Positions 1 to 6,659 of a DNA stretch of 8,967 nt are shown one piece after another. The stretch's first letter is position 1, and the number at the start of each line of letters is the position of its first letter. Source of the DNA: Chloroflexota bacterium (GTDB lineage Bacteria; Chloroflexota; UBA5177; JANWHV01). The stretch covers positions 1-8,967 of the forward strand of contig JANWHO010000005.1 of assembly GCA_025450375.1 (NCBI GenBank), read 5' to 3'. The notes under the pieces are model-generated. The model was not told the origin of the DNA and did no database searches. It was given only the letters and a program-made list of their open reading frames with translations. Both the position numbers and the translations under genes were made by a program.

Positions 1-1529
1 CCCGCCGCCTCGGAACCGAGCAGGTCCGGGTCCTGGCCATCCCGTATCAGCTCGTCAACCACGCGCCTCAGAGTGGAAGGTACCGCGCGCAAATCATCCG
101 GCGAGGCGTGCTGGAAGGAGAGGCGGATCCAGCATTGATGGGCCGGAACGCCATACAGACTGCCGGGCTTGATCCCGATGCCCTCCCGCAGAGCCCGGCG
201 AAACAGACTGGTACTGGAGATCGGGGCGTTCACCCGCGCCCACAGATGAAAGCCGCCCCGCGGCGGGAGCCAGGAGAGCAAGGGTCCGAACTGTTGCCGC
301 AGCTCGGCTTCAAGGATATCGCGGCGGGCGCGAAGGGCCTGGGCCGTCCGAGTGATATGCGCGGCATGGTAGCCCTGGGCGAGCCATTGCTGCGCCACCC
401 ATTCCGGCACGATGCTGCTGCCGTAATGCATGTGGTACTTCATCTCCGCCAGCCGTTTCACCAGATGAGGCGGCCCGATAAGCCAGCCCGCCCGTAAGCC
501 AGGCGAGACGCTCTTGGAAATGCTGCCCACGTAGATAACGTAGCTGCCCGCGTCAAGGGCATAGAGCGGCGTGGGTGAGATCCCATCAAAGCCCAATTCA
601 CCGTAGACATCGTCCTCGACCAGCGGAACCCGGTACTGCTCGCAGAGGTCGAGCAGCGCGGTCCGGCGCGAGGGGGCCAGCACGGCACTGGTGGGATTTT
701 GGTACGCGGGTACGGTAAAAATCATCGCCACTCGATGACGGGCGAGCAGCGCCTCCAGTTGATCGGGGATCAGCCCATGTTGGTCAAGAGGAGCCCGCAA
801 GACCCGGAGGCCCGCCATCTGCAATACGCCCAGGGTAAGCAAATAGGAGGGCGCCTCCACCACTACCGTGTCTCCTGCTTGCAGCAACCCGCGGCAAATC
901 AGATACAGTCCTTGCTGCGCGCCCGCGAGCAGCAGCACGTTCTCGGGTTGTGCCGGGACGCCTCGGGCACGCATGTGCGCGGCGATCGCCTCGCGGAGTG
1001 GCTGGTAGCCGAAGGCCCCTTCGTAACCCAACCACTCCTCGGTCACCGGCGCGGCGCGGAACAGTTCCCGCAAGGCGGCGGTTGGCCGCATATCCGCCGC
1101 CAATTCGCCCTGGGCCAGCGAGACAACGTGAGGGAGGGTGCGGGCCTGCGCCACTTCGGTGGCCAGGGAACGGTCGTGGATGAACGAACCGCGGTCGAGA
1201 ATATCGTGCCAATCATAGATGCCGGGGGCGGTGTCGTCGTCCCGCTCCAGGGATCGCACGATGGTGCCGCCCCCGGCGTGCCCATGCACCAAGCCGTCCG
1301 CTTGCAGCTCTTGATAGGCGGCGACGATCGTGCTTCGATTGACGCGCAGTTGCTGGGCGAGCGCGCGCTGCGGGGGCAGTTGCGCCCCCGGAACCAGGAT
1401 CCCGGACTGGATTTGGGTGCGGAGATGGTGCACCAGTTGGCGGAAAATGGGAATGGTGCTTGTCGAATCGGGATGCCAGCTTGCGTCGGTGTACTCCACG
1501 CTCATTCCCTTGCCGCGGCGGCGGGCCAT
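1..1529 (-). CDS. MocR/PdxR-family regulator: GntR HTH fused to aminotransferase-like domain (3' end cut by window edge)
   Basis: This reading frame is open from the ATG at 1529 to the left edge (509 codons), so only the C-terminal tail is missing. Residues about 25-92 form a GntR winged helix-turn-helix, with the typical stretches LPPQRALAQQLRVNRSTI and VAAYQELQADGLVHGHAGGG. A linker leads to a fold-type I PLP domain from about residue 135. It keeps the PLP contacts: Asn in PAYQNPT (about N278), Asp in EDDVYGEL (about D307), the Schiff-base Lys in GSISKSVSPGLRAGW (about K339) and the following Arg. Proteins of this family are cytoplasmic DNA-binding regulators that sense PLP or an amino compound; the aminotransferase domain usually acts as a sensor. 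The target here is unknown. The start is uncertain: an in-frame ATG at 1505 is an alternative, and neither has a well-spaced Shine-Dalgarno. The gene follows the thiolase in the same direction after about 111 bp. Confidence 0.93.
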   Translation of the reverse strand, partial: MARRRGKGMSVEYTDASWHPDSTSTIPIFRQLVHHLRTQIQSGILVPGAQLPPQRALAQQLRVNRSTIVAAYQELQADGLVHGHAGGGTIVRSLERDDDTAPGIYDWHDILDRGSFIHDRSLATEVAQARTLPHVVSLAQGELAADMRPTAALRELFRAAPVTEEWLGYEGAFGYQPLREAIAAHMRARGVPAQPENVLLLAGAQQGLYLICRGLLQAGDTVVVEAPSYLLTLGVLQMAGLRVLRAPLDQHGLIPDQLEALLARHRVAMIFTVPAYQNPTSAVLAPSRRTALLDLCEQYRVPLVEDDVYGELGFDGISPTPLYALDAGSYVIYVGSISKSVSPGLRAGWLIGPPHLVKRLAEMKYHMHYGSSIVPEWVAQQWLAQGYHAAHITRTAQALRARRDILEAELRQQFGPLLSWLPPRGGFHLWARVNAPISSTSLFRRALREGIGIKPGSLYGVPAHQCWIRLSFQHASPDDLRAVPSTLRRVVDELIRDGQDPDLLGSEAA

Positions 1530-1640
1530 GCATTGTTGATCAGCAGTTTACTCGATCCAGTCCCGTGGCTATCCCCGAACGGATCGCGCCTAGAAGAGAG
1601 GTGATCGTTAAGAGCGCTCTCTACCACACACGCGTCGCCG

Positions 1641-2819
1641 TCACCGCACCTTCACCAGCAGCGCCTCGCCCTGCCCGCCCCCGCCGCAGAGCGCGGCGAT
1701 GCCCAGTCCCCCACCGCGGCGGCGCAGCTCATGCACCAGGGTCACCACCAGGCGGGCCCCGGTACAGCCCAGCGGATGACCGAGCGCCACGGCGCCGCCA
1801 TTGACGTTCACCCGCTCGGGCCCCAGCTCCAGTTCGCGCGCGGCGTACACCGCCACGCCCGCGAAGGCTTCGTTGATCTCGAACAGGTCGATCTGGCGCT
1901 CACCGTAGCCGGTGGTCGAGAGGATCCGCCGGATGGCGTTGACCGGTTGCGGGTGCAGGGTGGCATCGGGACCCGCGACCATCCCATGGGCCGCAATCTC
2001 GGCCAGGATCGGGTGCCCGTCGCGTTCCGCCCGCCCGCGCGACATCACGACCACGGCCGCCGCCCCATCCGAGAGTTGCGAGGCATTCCCCGCCGTCACC
2101 GTGCCGTCCGGACGGAAGGCTGGGCGCAGTTCACTCAGGCGCGCCAGGGTCGTATCTTCCCGGATGCATTCGTCGCGCATGGGACCGGCCGGGCCGGCGG
2201 CGAGCGGAACCGGCACAAGCTCGGCCGCAAAGCGCCCCGCGGCGGTGGCCGCGGCGGCCCGCCGCTGGCTCTCGGCCGCCCATTGATCCTGCTCCTCTCG
2301 CGAGATCCCCTCGCGCTCATGCACCGCGTCCGCCGATTCACCCATCGAGAGATCATCGAACGCGCACCATAGCCCATCGCTGATCATTGCGTCACGCATG
2401 GTGGTCGGACCCAGGCGGTGGCCGCCGCGCAGCTCGTCGCAGAGATGGGGAGCGCGGCTCATCGATTCCATGCCGCCGGCGATCACCACCTCCGCCTCGC
2501 CGGAGCGGACCATCTGGCCCGCCAGCGCGATGGCGTTCAGACTGGCCAGGCACACCTTGTTGATCGTGGCGGCCGGGGTGGTCATGGGCAGGTTAGCTCC
2601 CACGGCCGCCTGGCGCGCCGGATTCTGCCCCTGGCCGGCCTGGAGGACGTGCCCCATGATCACGTACTCCGCCGCGCCTACCTCTAGGCCCGCGCGCTCC
2701 ACGGCGTGGCCAATCGCGGTGGCGCCAAGCGTCACCGCCGGAACCTGGCTGTACATCCCCATGAACTTGCCGATCGGCGTACGCGCCGCCGAGACGAGCA
2801 CCGGGTCACGCGGGTCCAT
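1641..2819 (-). CDS. Thiolase (acetyl-CoA C-acetyl/acyltransferase)
   Basis: A 392-residue thiolase, the usual length for the biosynthetic/degradative thiolase-II family. It would catalyse CoA-dependent condensation of two acyl-CoAs or cleavage of a 3-ketoacyl-CoA in the cytoplasm. The nucleophilic Cys is C90 in INKVCLASLNAI. The NEAFAGV motif supplies the oxyanion-hole Asn. The general-base His is H348 in GHPLGCTGAR, and the second catalytic Cys is C378 in CGGGGQGEA, so the active site is complete. The N-terminal VSAARTPIGKF is also typical. The ATG at 2819 is preferred because AAAGGAGG lies 7 nt upstream; the longer GTG start at 2837 would place its first codons on that Shine-Dalgarno. It starts 36 nt after the SDR stop, so the two are probably co-transcribed. 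Acyl chain preference cannot be read from sequence. Confidence 0.95.
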   Translation of the reverse strand: MDPRDPVLVSAARTPIGKFMGMYSQVPAVTLGATAIGHAVERAGLEVGAAEYVIMGHVLQAGQGQNPARQAAVGANLPMTTPAATINKVCLASLNAIALAGQMVRSGEAEVVIAGGMESMSRAPHLCDELRGGHRLGPTTMRDAMISDGLWCAFDDLSMGESADAVHEREGISREEQDQWAAESQRRAAAATAAGRFAAELVPVPLAAGPAGPMRDECIREDTTLARLSELRPAFRPDGTVTAGNASQLSDGAAAVVVMSRGRAERDGHPILAEIAAHGMVAGPDATLHPQPVNAIRRILSTTGYGERQIDLFEINEAFAGVAVYAARELELGPERVNVNGGAVALGHPLGCTGARLVVTLVHELRRRGGGLGIAALCGGGGQGEALLVKVR

Positions 2820-2826
2820 CGCCGCG

Positions 2827-2834
2827 CCTCCTTT
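2827..2834 (-). promoter_or_regulatory. Strong Shine-Dalgarno that decides the thiolase start
   Basis: The minus strand reads AAAGGAGG here, 7 nt before the ATG at 2819. It matches the 16S rRNA tail almost perfectly. It supports the 392-residue thiolase over the 398-residue form that begins with GTG at 2837. Confidence 0.85.
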
Positions 2835-2855
2835 CACGCCTCATCATTACCCACA

Positions 2856-3692
2856 TTAGAGATGGCTCGACGGGATCGTGAACCCGATCAACCGCTCGGC
2901 GCGGCTCCCATCCAGGAGCGACCAGTGCCCATCCTCGCTGCTGGCGCGGATGGCGGCGTTGGGGAAGTAGCGGCGGACCAGCGCGGCGCTCGGCACGGGC
3001 GAGAAGGTGTTTGGCGCCCCCACGTACATCGCCTCATCGGTAAGATTCGGCGCTTCAACGGCCAGGCGGCAGGCGCGGGCCGCGTCCTTGATTTCGATAT
3101 AGCCCCAAAGGGTGAACAGCCCGCGCCGCTCCTCGGCCGCCAGCTTCTCCAGGCGGTCGGGCTCCGTCTGGCTGTTCCAGAGAATGGGGAAACGGAGGCT
3201 GACCGCCGCGCCGCCCGTATGGCGGTGAAAGGTCCGGCAGATCTCCTCGCCCACCAGCTTGGAGAGCCCATACTCATCCTCGGGCGCCAGGGGGTGATCT
3301 TCATCAATGGGAAAGGCCAGGAGGGGGACCGGCCGGCGTTTGGCGAAGGCATGGCCCAGCACGGCGGCCGACGAGATGGTCACCAGGCGCTGGATCCCGA
3401 GCACCCGCGCCGCCTCCAGGACGTTGAAGGTACCCATGACGTTCACTCGGAACAACTCCTCCGGCGTGTGGCCGCCGGGGCTGGGGATAGCGGCCAGATG
3501 GGCGACCGCCTCGCAGCCGGCCAGGGCGCCGCACATCTGCCCAAGGTCGCGGATGTCGGCGCTGATGAACGGGCAGAGCTTTTCGTTCGGCATCACGCGA
3601 TCGAGGGCCCGAACCTCGTGGCCGGCCGCCAGCAGATCGGCGACCACGTAGCGGCCCAGGCCCCCGCTCGCACCGGTCACGGCAACGCGCAT
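2856..3692 (-). CDS. NAD(P)-dependent epimerase/dehydratase, extended SDR family
   Basis: A 278-residue short-chain dehydrogenase of the extended (nucleotide-sugar epimerase-like) type. The N-terminal Rossmann motif is VTGASGGLG (GxxGxxG at residues 7-13). An acidic dinucleotide-binding region ADIRDL follows at about 45-50, then HLAAIPSP at about 65-72. The catalytic residues appear as Ser in ISSAAV (about S108) and the YxxxK pair in YGLSKLVGEE (Y141, K145). It probably oxidises or reduces a hydroxyl group of a sugar or related substrate with NAD(P). The closing region is short for true UDP-sugar epimerases, so an oxidoreductase such as a uronate-dehydrogenase-like enzyme is possible but not proven. 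The ATG at 3692 is preceded by AAGGA with an 8-nt spacer. A terminator-like hairpin ends 38 nt upstream, which suggests leader control. The thiolase follows after 36 nt. Confidence 0.9.
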   Translation of the reverse strand: MRVAVTGASGGLGRYVVADLLAAGHEVRALDRVMPNEKLCPFISADIRDLGQMCGALAGCEAVAHLAAIPSPGGHTPEELFRVNVMGTFNVLEAARVLGIQRLVTISSAAVLGHAFAKRRPVPLLAFPIDEDHPLAPEDEYGLSKLVGEEICRTFHRHTGGAAVSLRFPILWNSQTEPDRLEKLAAEERRGLFTLWGYIEIKDAARACRLAVEAPNLTDEAMYVGAPNTFSPVPSAALVRRYFPNAAIRASSEDGHWSLLDGSRAERLIGFTIPSSHL

Positions 3693-3730
3693 AGAACATT
3701 TCCTTTCTCGGGGGACGGGCTAGCCCCCTG

Positions 3731-3763
3731 AAAAAACGGATCGGTCGGCTGTGGCCGGATCCG
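3731..3763 (-). terminator. Terminator-like hairpin just upstream of the SDR gene (possible attenuator)
   Basis: On the minus strand CGGATCCGG (3755-3763) pairs with CCGATCCG (3737-3744), giving six plus two base pairs around a one-base bulge and a 10-nt loop. TTTTTT (3731-3736) follows directly. This is the shape of an intrinsic terminator reading leftward. It lies 38 nt before the SDR start codon and about 250 nt downstream of the cupin stop, where a better terminator already exists. It may therefore regulate the SDR-thiolase unit rather than end the upstream operon. The function is an inference from position. Confidence 0.55.
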
Positions 3764-3780
3764 CGCGGCGAGCGCGGGCT

Positions 3781-3878
3781 AGGGGCGCGGGACTCCTGGC
3801 CCGCCGGCGTGGCCAACCGCCTGTTAGCCAGATGACGATCCGTGGCCGAACCATGCGGGCCTGGAGGCCCGCGCCCCT
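3781..3878. repeat. REP-like inverted repeat, 24-nt arms
   Basis: The left arm (3781-3804) and right arm (3855-3878) are inverted copies that match at 22 of 24 positions; the shared core reads AGGGGCGCGGG then CTCC then GGCCCGC. The arms enclose 50 nt. The right arm is itself a perfect hairpin, GCGGGCC-TGGA-GGCCCGC (3855-3872), and the left arm is an imperfect version. Such nested symmetry is typical of REP/BIME-like intergenic elements. It could fold as one long stem or as two separate hairpins. No transposase is nearby. Confidence 0.55.
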
Positions 3879-3900
3879 GAAAAGGCGACTCCGGCCTGGT

Positions 3901-3944
3901 CCACCCGACCGCAGTCGTTCGTCCCTTCCACCCGATCACAGTCG
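3901..3944. repeat. Two 17-bp direct repeats, 27-bp period
   Basis: CCACCCGACCGCAGTCG (3901-3917) recurs as CCACCCGATCACAGTCG (3928-3944) with two mismatches. Each copy carries a small dyad; in the first copy it is CGAC and GTCG around four bases. Two such sites one period of 27 bp apart could be regulator binding sites or parts of a structured leader. No overlapping promoter was recognised. Confidence 0.5.
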
Positions 3945-3971
3945 GAGGCCCGCCCCCCCCACCTCAGGAAA

Positions 3972-4003
3972 AGCACGATTCCGCGGGCCCGCGGAATCGT
4001 GCT
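3972..4003 (-). terminator. Palindromic intrinsic terminator after the cupin gene
   Basis: A perfect 32-bp palindrome: the 16-nt arm AGCACGATTCCGCGGG is followed directly by its reverse complement. On the minus strand the hairpin begins 7 nt after the cupin stop and runs into TTTTCC. This is a very stable GC-rich stem with a short T-run. It most likely ends the transporter operon. Because the stem is symmetrical, it also forms on the plus strand, but without a T-run there. Confidence 0.8.
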
Positions 4004-4010
4004 CCTCCCC

Positions 4011-4322
4011 CTACCGGTGCAAGTGGCCGAACACCCCTCCAGGCTTGAGCGGCCCGTAGGCATAGACGGAGACCATCCGCTCATGGACGACCAGCGAATG
4101 CTCGTCACCCATCCTGGTCAGCACCATGTCGCCGGGACCGATCTCGTAGGTATCACCCTCGGTCACGCAGGTGCCGCGACCGCTGATGATGAACCAATAC
4201 TCGTTGGCGTCGTGGTAATGCGGCTCGACGGTCGCGCCGGGCTCCAGGGTGTTGACCCCGTAATGGATGATGTCGCTCCACTCCGGGATCGGCCCTTCTC
4301 CCCGTGGTTTGGCGATTGGCAT
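4011..4322 (-). CDS. Single-domain cupin protein
   Basis: A 103-residue protein that is one complete cupin_2 barrel. Cupin motif 1 is PGATVEPHYHDANEYWFIISG, giving metal ligands H35, H37 and E41. Motif 2 is YEIGPGDMVLTRMGDEHS, giving the fourth ligand H75. All four expected ligands are present, so it probably binds a divalent metal. Small cupins of this kind act as sugar or keto-acid isomerases, dioxygenases or ligand sensors, and the sequence does not distinguish these. The ATG is preceded by AAGGGGG at a 10-nt spacing. It begins 25 nt after the stop of the solute-binding protein gene and is the last gene before a strong terminator, so it is probably translated from the transporter mRNA and acts on the imported compound. 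No signal peptide is seen. Confidence 0.88.
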   Translation of the reverse strand: MPIAKPRGEGPIPEWSDIIHYGVNTLEPGATVEPHYHDANEYWFIISGRGTCVTEGDTYEIGPGDMVLTRMGDEHSLVVHERMVSVYAYGPLKPGGVFGHLHR

Positions 4323-4347
4323 GGGTACTCTACCCCCTTAATGGACG

Positions 4348-5682
4348 CTAGATGGCGCGCTCCGCAGGCGTGAGCTTTGCGAGCAAGGGATCGATCGCCG
4401 CGGACATATTCTGCGCGAACTGCTTCGGCGTGATGTGGTTGAGCGAGAACAGGTCGAGGTTACGGGCGATGATCGGATCGAGTTGATTGTAGATCGGACT
4501 GTAGGGGAAGGTGTGACCGTAGCTGATCGAGTCAAGCCATACCTGCTGTCCCGATGTCCCCAACGGGTTAAACAGCAGCGATCGGTCCTTTTCCGCAACA
4601 CTTTTGAGCATGGGGATGCCCAGGTCCGACTGCTGCACCACGTAATTCTCCCCCTGGGCGCCCAGGAACGAGGCGATCAGCTCCCAGGAGAGGTCCGGGC
4701 GCGCCACCCCCTTCGGCATGAACCACCCATCGATGTAGTATCCGGTGTAGGTGTGCGTGTGGTGCGGCAGCGGCGCCACGCCCCACTCGAAGCTCTTGAT
4801 CGTCTTGAACAGCGGCAACTGCCAGTTCCCGTCGATGGTCATCGCCAGGCGCCCGCTGACAAAAAGGTTGCCGGAATTGTTGAAGGCTACAGGGTTCGGC
4901 CACACCTCATACTTGAAGATCATGTCATGGATGAAGTTCAATGCCTCCTGCGCGGCGGGATCGCCGAGCGTGCTGCGACCGTACCCAGGGCTGAGGAAGT
5001 CGCCGCCGGCCTGCCAGATAAAGTTGATCCACCATCGGAGATCCGAAGCCGTGCTGAAGCCATAGACCTTGCCCGGCCCGCGGCCCTTGGTCAGCTTTCT
5101 CGCCACGTCCAGAAACTGGCCCCAGTCGTAGCCCTTCGACCAATCGGTCGATGGCATGGGAAGACCAGCCTCCTTGAACATTGTCTTGTTGTAGTACAGG
5201 GCCATAGTGTAGATGCCGCACGGCACCCCCCAGAGGTGGCCCTTGTCCAGATAGCCCTTGAACGGCCCGCTGTAATAGGCGTCGAAGTTGAAATGACTCT
5301 TCTGGGCGAACGGCAGCATGTCCTGGACATAGCCGTTGGCGATCAGCGAAGGCCGATAGATGATCGCGTGCCGGATGACGTCGGGTACATCATGGGCGGC
5401 CACCTGGGTGAGCAGCTTTGCATTGAACACCTCCCAGGAGCCGGGCACCTCCTGGAACGTGGCCTGCGCATCCGTATGTGTCTTATTGAAGATACTGGCC
5501 AGCCCGTTGAAAATCGGCACGTCGGTGGCGCTGCCGGCCGTGCTGAATTTTAGCTGTGGGACCGCGCTGCTTCGCGGGCGCGCGAAGGCTGGAGCTGAGC
5601 GGCCGACGAGCGGGAGCACGCCGGCTCCCAGCGCGGTCGCGGCGGCGGTCTTGAGCGCCTGGCGACGGGAAATTTTCGTCAT
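4348..5682 (-). CDS. ABC transporter solute-binding protein, carbohydrate (family 1) type, Tat-exported
   Basis: A 444-residue extracytoplasmic binding protein of the family 1 (maltose/glycerol-phosphate type). The N-terminus has a twin-arginine signal, SRRQALK at residues 5-11, then an Ala/Leu-rich core and an AFA signal-peptidase site near residue 34. There is no lipobox Cys, so it is probably not a lipoprotein. The mature part begins with LKFSTAGSATDVPIFNGLASIF. Family hallmarks include LWGVPCGIYTMALYYNKTMFKEAGL, YGFSTASDLRWWINFIWQAGGDF and FVSGRLAMTIDGNW. It should capture the substrate and deliver it to the two permeases encoded just upstream. AGAGGA lies 10 nt before the ATG. The 98-nt gap from the preceding permease stop is the widest inside the operon. 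The ligand is unknown; the aromatic content fits a sugar. Confidence 0.94.
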   Translation of the reverse strand: MTKISRRQALKTAAATALGAGVLPLVGRSAPAFARPRSSAVPQLKFSTAGSATDVPIFNGLASIFNKTHTDAQATFQEVPGSWEVFNAKLLTQVAAHDVPDVIRHAIIYRPSLIANGYVQDMLPFAQKSHFNFDAYYSGPFKGYLDKGHLWGVPCGIYTMALYYNKTMFKEAGLPMPSTDWSKGYDWGQFLDVARKLTKGRGPGKVYGFSTASDLRWWINFIWQAGGDFLSPGYGRSTLGDPAAQEALNFIHDMIFKYEVWPNPVAFNNSGNLFVSGRLAMTIDGNWQLPLFKTIKSFEWGVAPLPHHTHTYTGYYIDGWFMPKGVARPDLSWELIASFLGAQGENYVVQQSDLGIPMLKSVAEKDRSLLFNPLGTSGQQVWLDSISYGHTFPYSPIYNQLDPIIARNLDLFSLNHITPKQFAQNMSAAIDPLLAKLTPAERAI

Positions 5683-5764
5683 GAGTGTTAAGTCCTCTCA
5701 GAATGTTGCTTCTACTTCTAAGGACGGTGTGATCGGTTCACGGGCGCGTCTCGTCGGTTCCCTA

Positions 5765-5775
5765 CCACCTCCTTT
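5765..5775 (-). promoter_or_regulatory. Strong Shine-Dalgarno sequence with no properly spaced start codon
   Basis: The minus strand reads AAAGGAGGTGG 5 nt after the stop of the second permease gene. This is a near-perfect anti-16S match, but no ATG, GTG or TTG follows at normal spacing. A GTG inside the motif opens a 16-codon frame but is too close. The solute-binding protein has its own weaker site at 5693-5698. The element may be a ribosome standby site, an mRNA-protecting site, or the remnant of a lost small gene. Confidence 0.4.
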
Positions 5776-5780
5776 CCGGT

Positions 5781-6659
5781 TCAGCCTTTCAGCCCACTCA
5801 GCGCGATACCCTCGATGAAGTAACGCTGGCCGATCGCGTACACCGCGATCAGCGGGGCCATGGCCATCGTGGCCGCGGCCATCAGTAGGCCCCATTGCGA
5901 GCCGTAGTCGGAGAGATAGGAAGACAGCAGCAGCGGAACGGTGAAGTTATTCTGGCTGTTAAGGTAGATGAGCGGGGTGAGAAATTGGTTCCAGTTGTAG
6001 AGGAAGATGAAGATCCCAAGGGTGACCAAGGCCGGCACCGCGAGCGGCAGCACGATTTTTGTATAGATCGTCCAGGGGTTCGCCCCATCAATGCGCGCCG
6101 CGTCCTCCAGTTCGTTGGGGATGGTGAGAAAGAATTGCCGCAGTAGGAAGATGCCGTACGGATTCTGGAGGACAGGCGGTACGATCAGCGGCCAGTGCGT
6201 ATCGATCCAGTGGATCTGCTTGAACAGAATATAGAGTGGAATCAGATTCACTTCCTGCGGGATCATCAGGGTGGCTAATATGACGAAGAACAAGACGTTC
6301 CGTCCGGGGAAGCGCAGTCTGGCGAAGGCATAGGCGGCCATCGAGCAGGTGAACAAGCCGCCGATCATATCCAGGGTCGAAATCTTGAAGCTGTTGATGT
6401 ATGCCTGTCCCATGGGCAGAATGCTGATCGATTGCGGATAGTTGTCGGTGATGATCGGGTTGGGAATCAGGCTCGGCGGGAACGCAATCACATCCGATGC
6501 CGACTTGAATGAACTGGAGATCATCCACACGAACGGGGTCAGGGCAATCACGCAACCGATCAACATCAGCGCGTGAAAGAACAGCCTGACGCTCACTCGA
6601 GCCACCAGCCTTTGCGCGGCGCTGGTCCGTTTTGACGGTGTGTCCATGCGTGCGCTCAT
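5781..6659 (-). CDS. ABC transporter permease, MalG/UgpE type (second membrane subunit)
   Basis: A 292-residue inner-membrane permease of the carbohydrate uptake type. A basic N-terminal tail is followed by a membrane segment at about residues 26-48, then the periplasmic loop, segments at about 93-112, 121-146 and 156-176, and two more at about 208-230 and 255-277. The EAA loop that contacts the ATPase is ELEDAARIDGANPW (about 183-196) followed by LPLAVPAL. The C-terminal IEGIALSGLKG is the usual MalG-family ending. Its ATG overlaps the stop of the upstream permease gene as ATGA (6656-6659), which points to translational coupling and equal subunit production. An internal ATG at codon 5 has no better ribosome site. 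It would form a heterodimer with the neighbouring permease. Confidence 0.95.
   Translation of the reverse strand: MSARMDTPSKRTSAAQRLVARVSVRLFFHALMLIGCVIALTPFVWMISSSFKSASDVIAFPPSLIPNPIITDNYPQSISILPMGQAYINSFKISTLDMIGGLFTCSMAAYAFARLRFPGRNVLFFVILATLMIPQEVNLIPLYILFKQIHWIDTHWPLIVPPVLQNPYGIFLLRQFFLTIPNELEDAARIDGANPWTIYTKIVLPLAVPALVTLGIFIFLYNWNQFLTPLIYLNSQNNFTVPLLLSSYLSDYGSQWGLLMAAATMAMAPLIAVYAIGQRYFIEGIALSGLKG

Noticed and set aside
699..1604. Plus-strand open frame of 301 codons
   Set aside because: It lies antisense to the clear MocR gene, shows no recognisable domain, and is a typical GC-rich mirror frame.
1611..1620. 10-bp palindrome AGAGCGCTCT between thiolase and MocR genes
   Set aside because: It is too short and lacks a T-run, so it is not a convincing terminator. 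No clear promoter could be placed in the surrounding 111-bp gap either.
2820..2837. Longer GTG start for the thiolase
   Set aside because: The extra six codons coincide with the AAAGGAGG Shine-Dalgarno that serves the ATG at 2819.
2706..3731. Plus-strand open frame of 341 codons
   Set aside because: It runs antisense to the start of the thiolase and the whole SDR gene, both of which have full motifs and good ribosome sites. The plus-strand protein is Arg/Gly/His-rich without a fold signature.
3855..3872. Right-arm hairpin considered as a terminator
   Set aside because: No T-run follows on the minus strand. It fits better as part of the inverted repeat.
3953..3960. Run of eight Cs (eight Gs on the minus strand)
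   Set aside because: A single G-run does not make a quadruplex; it is probably simple-sequence slippage in a GC-rich spacer.
4435..5553. Plus-strand open frame of 372 codons
   Set aside because: It is antisense to the solute-binding protein gene, whose Tat signal and family motifs are unmistakable.
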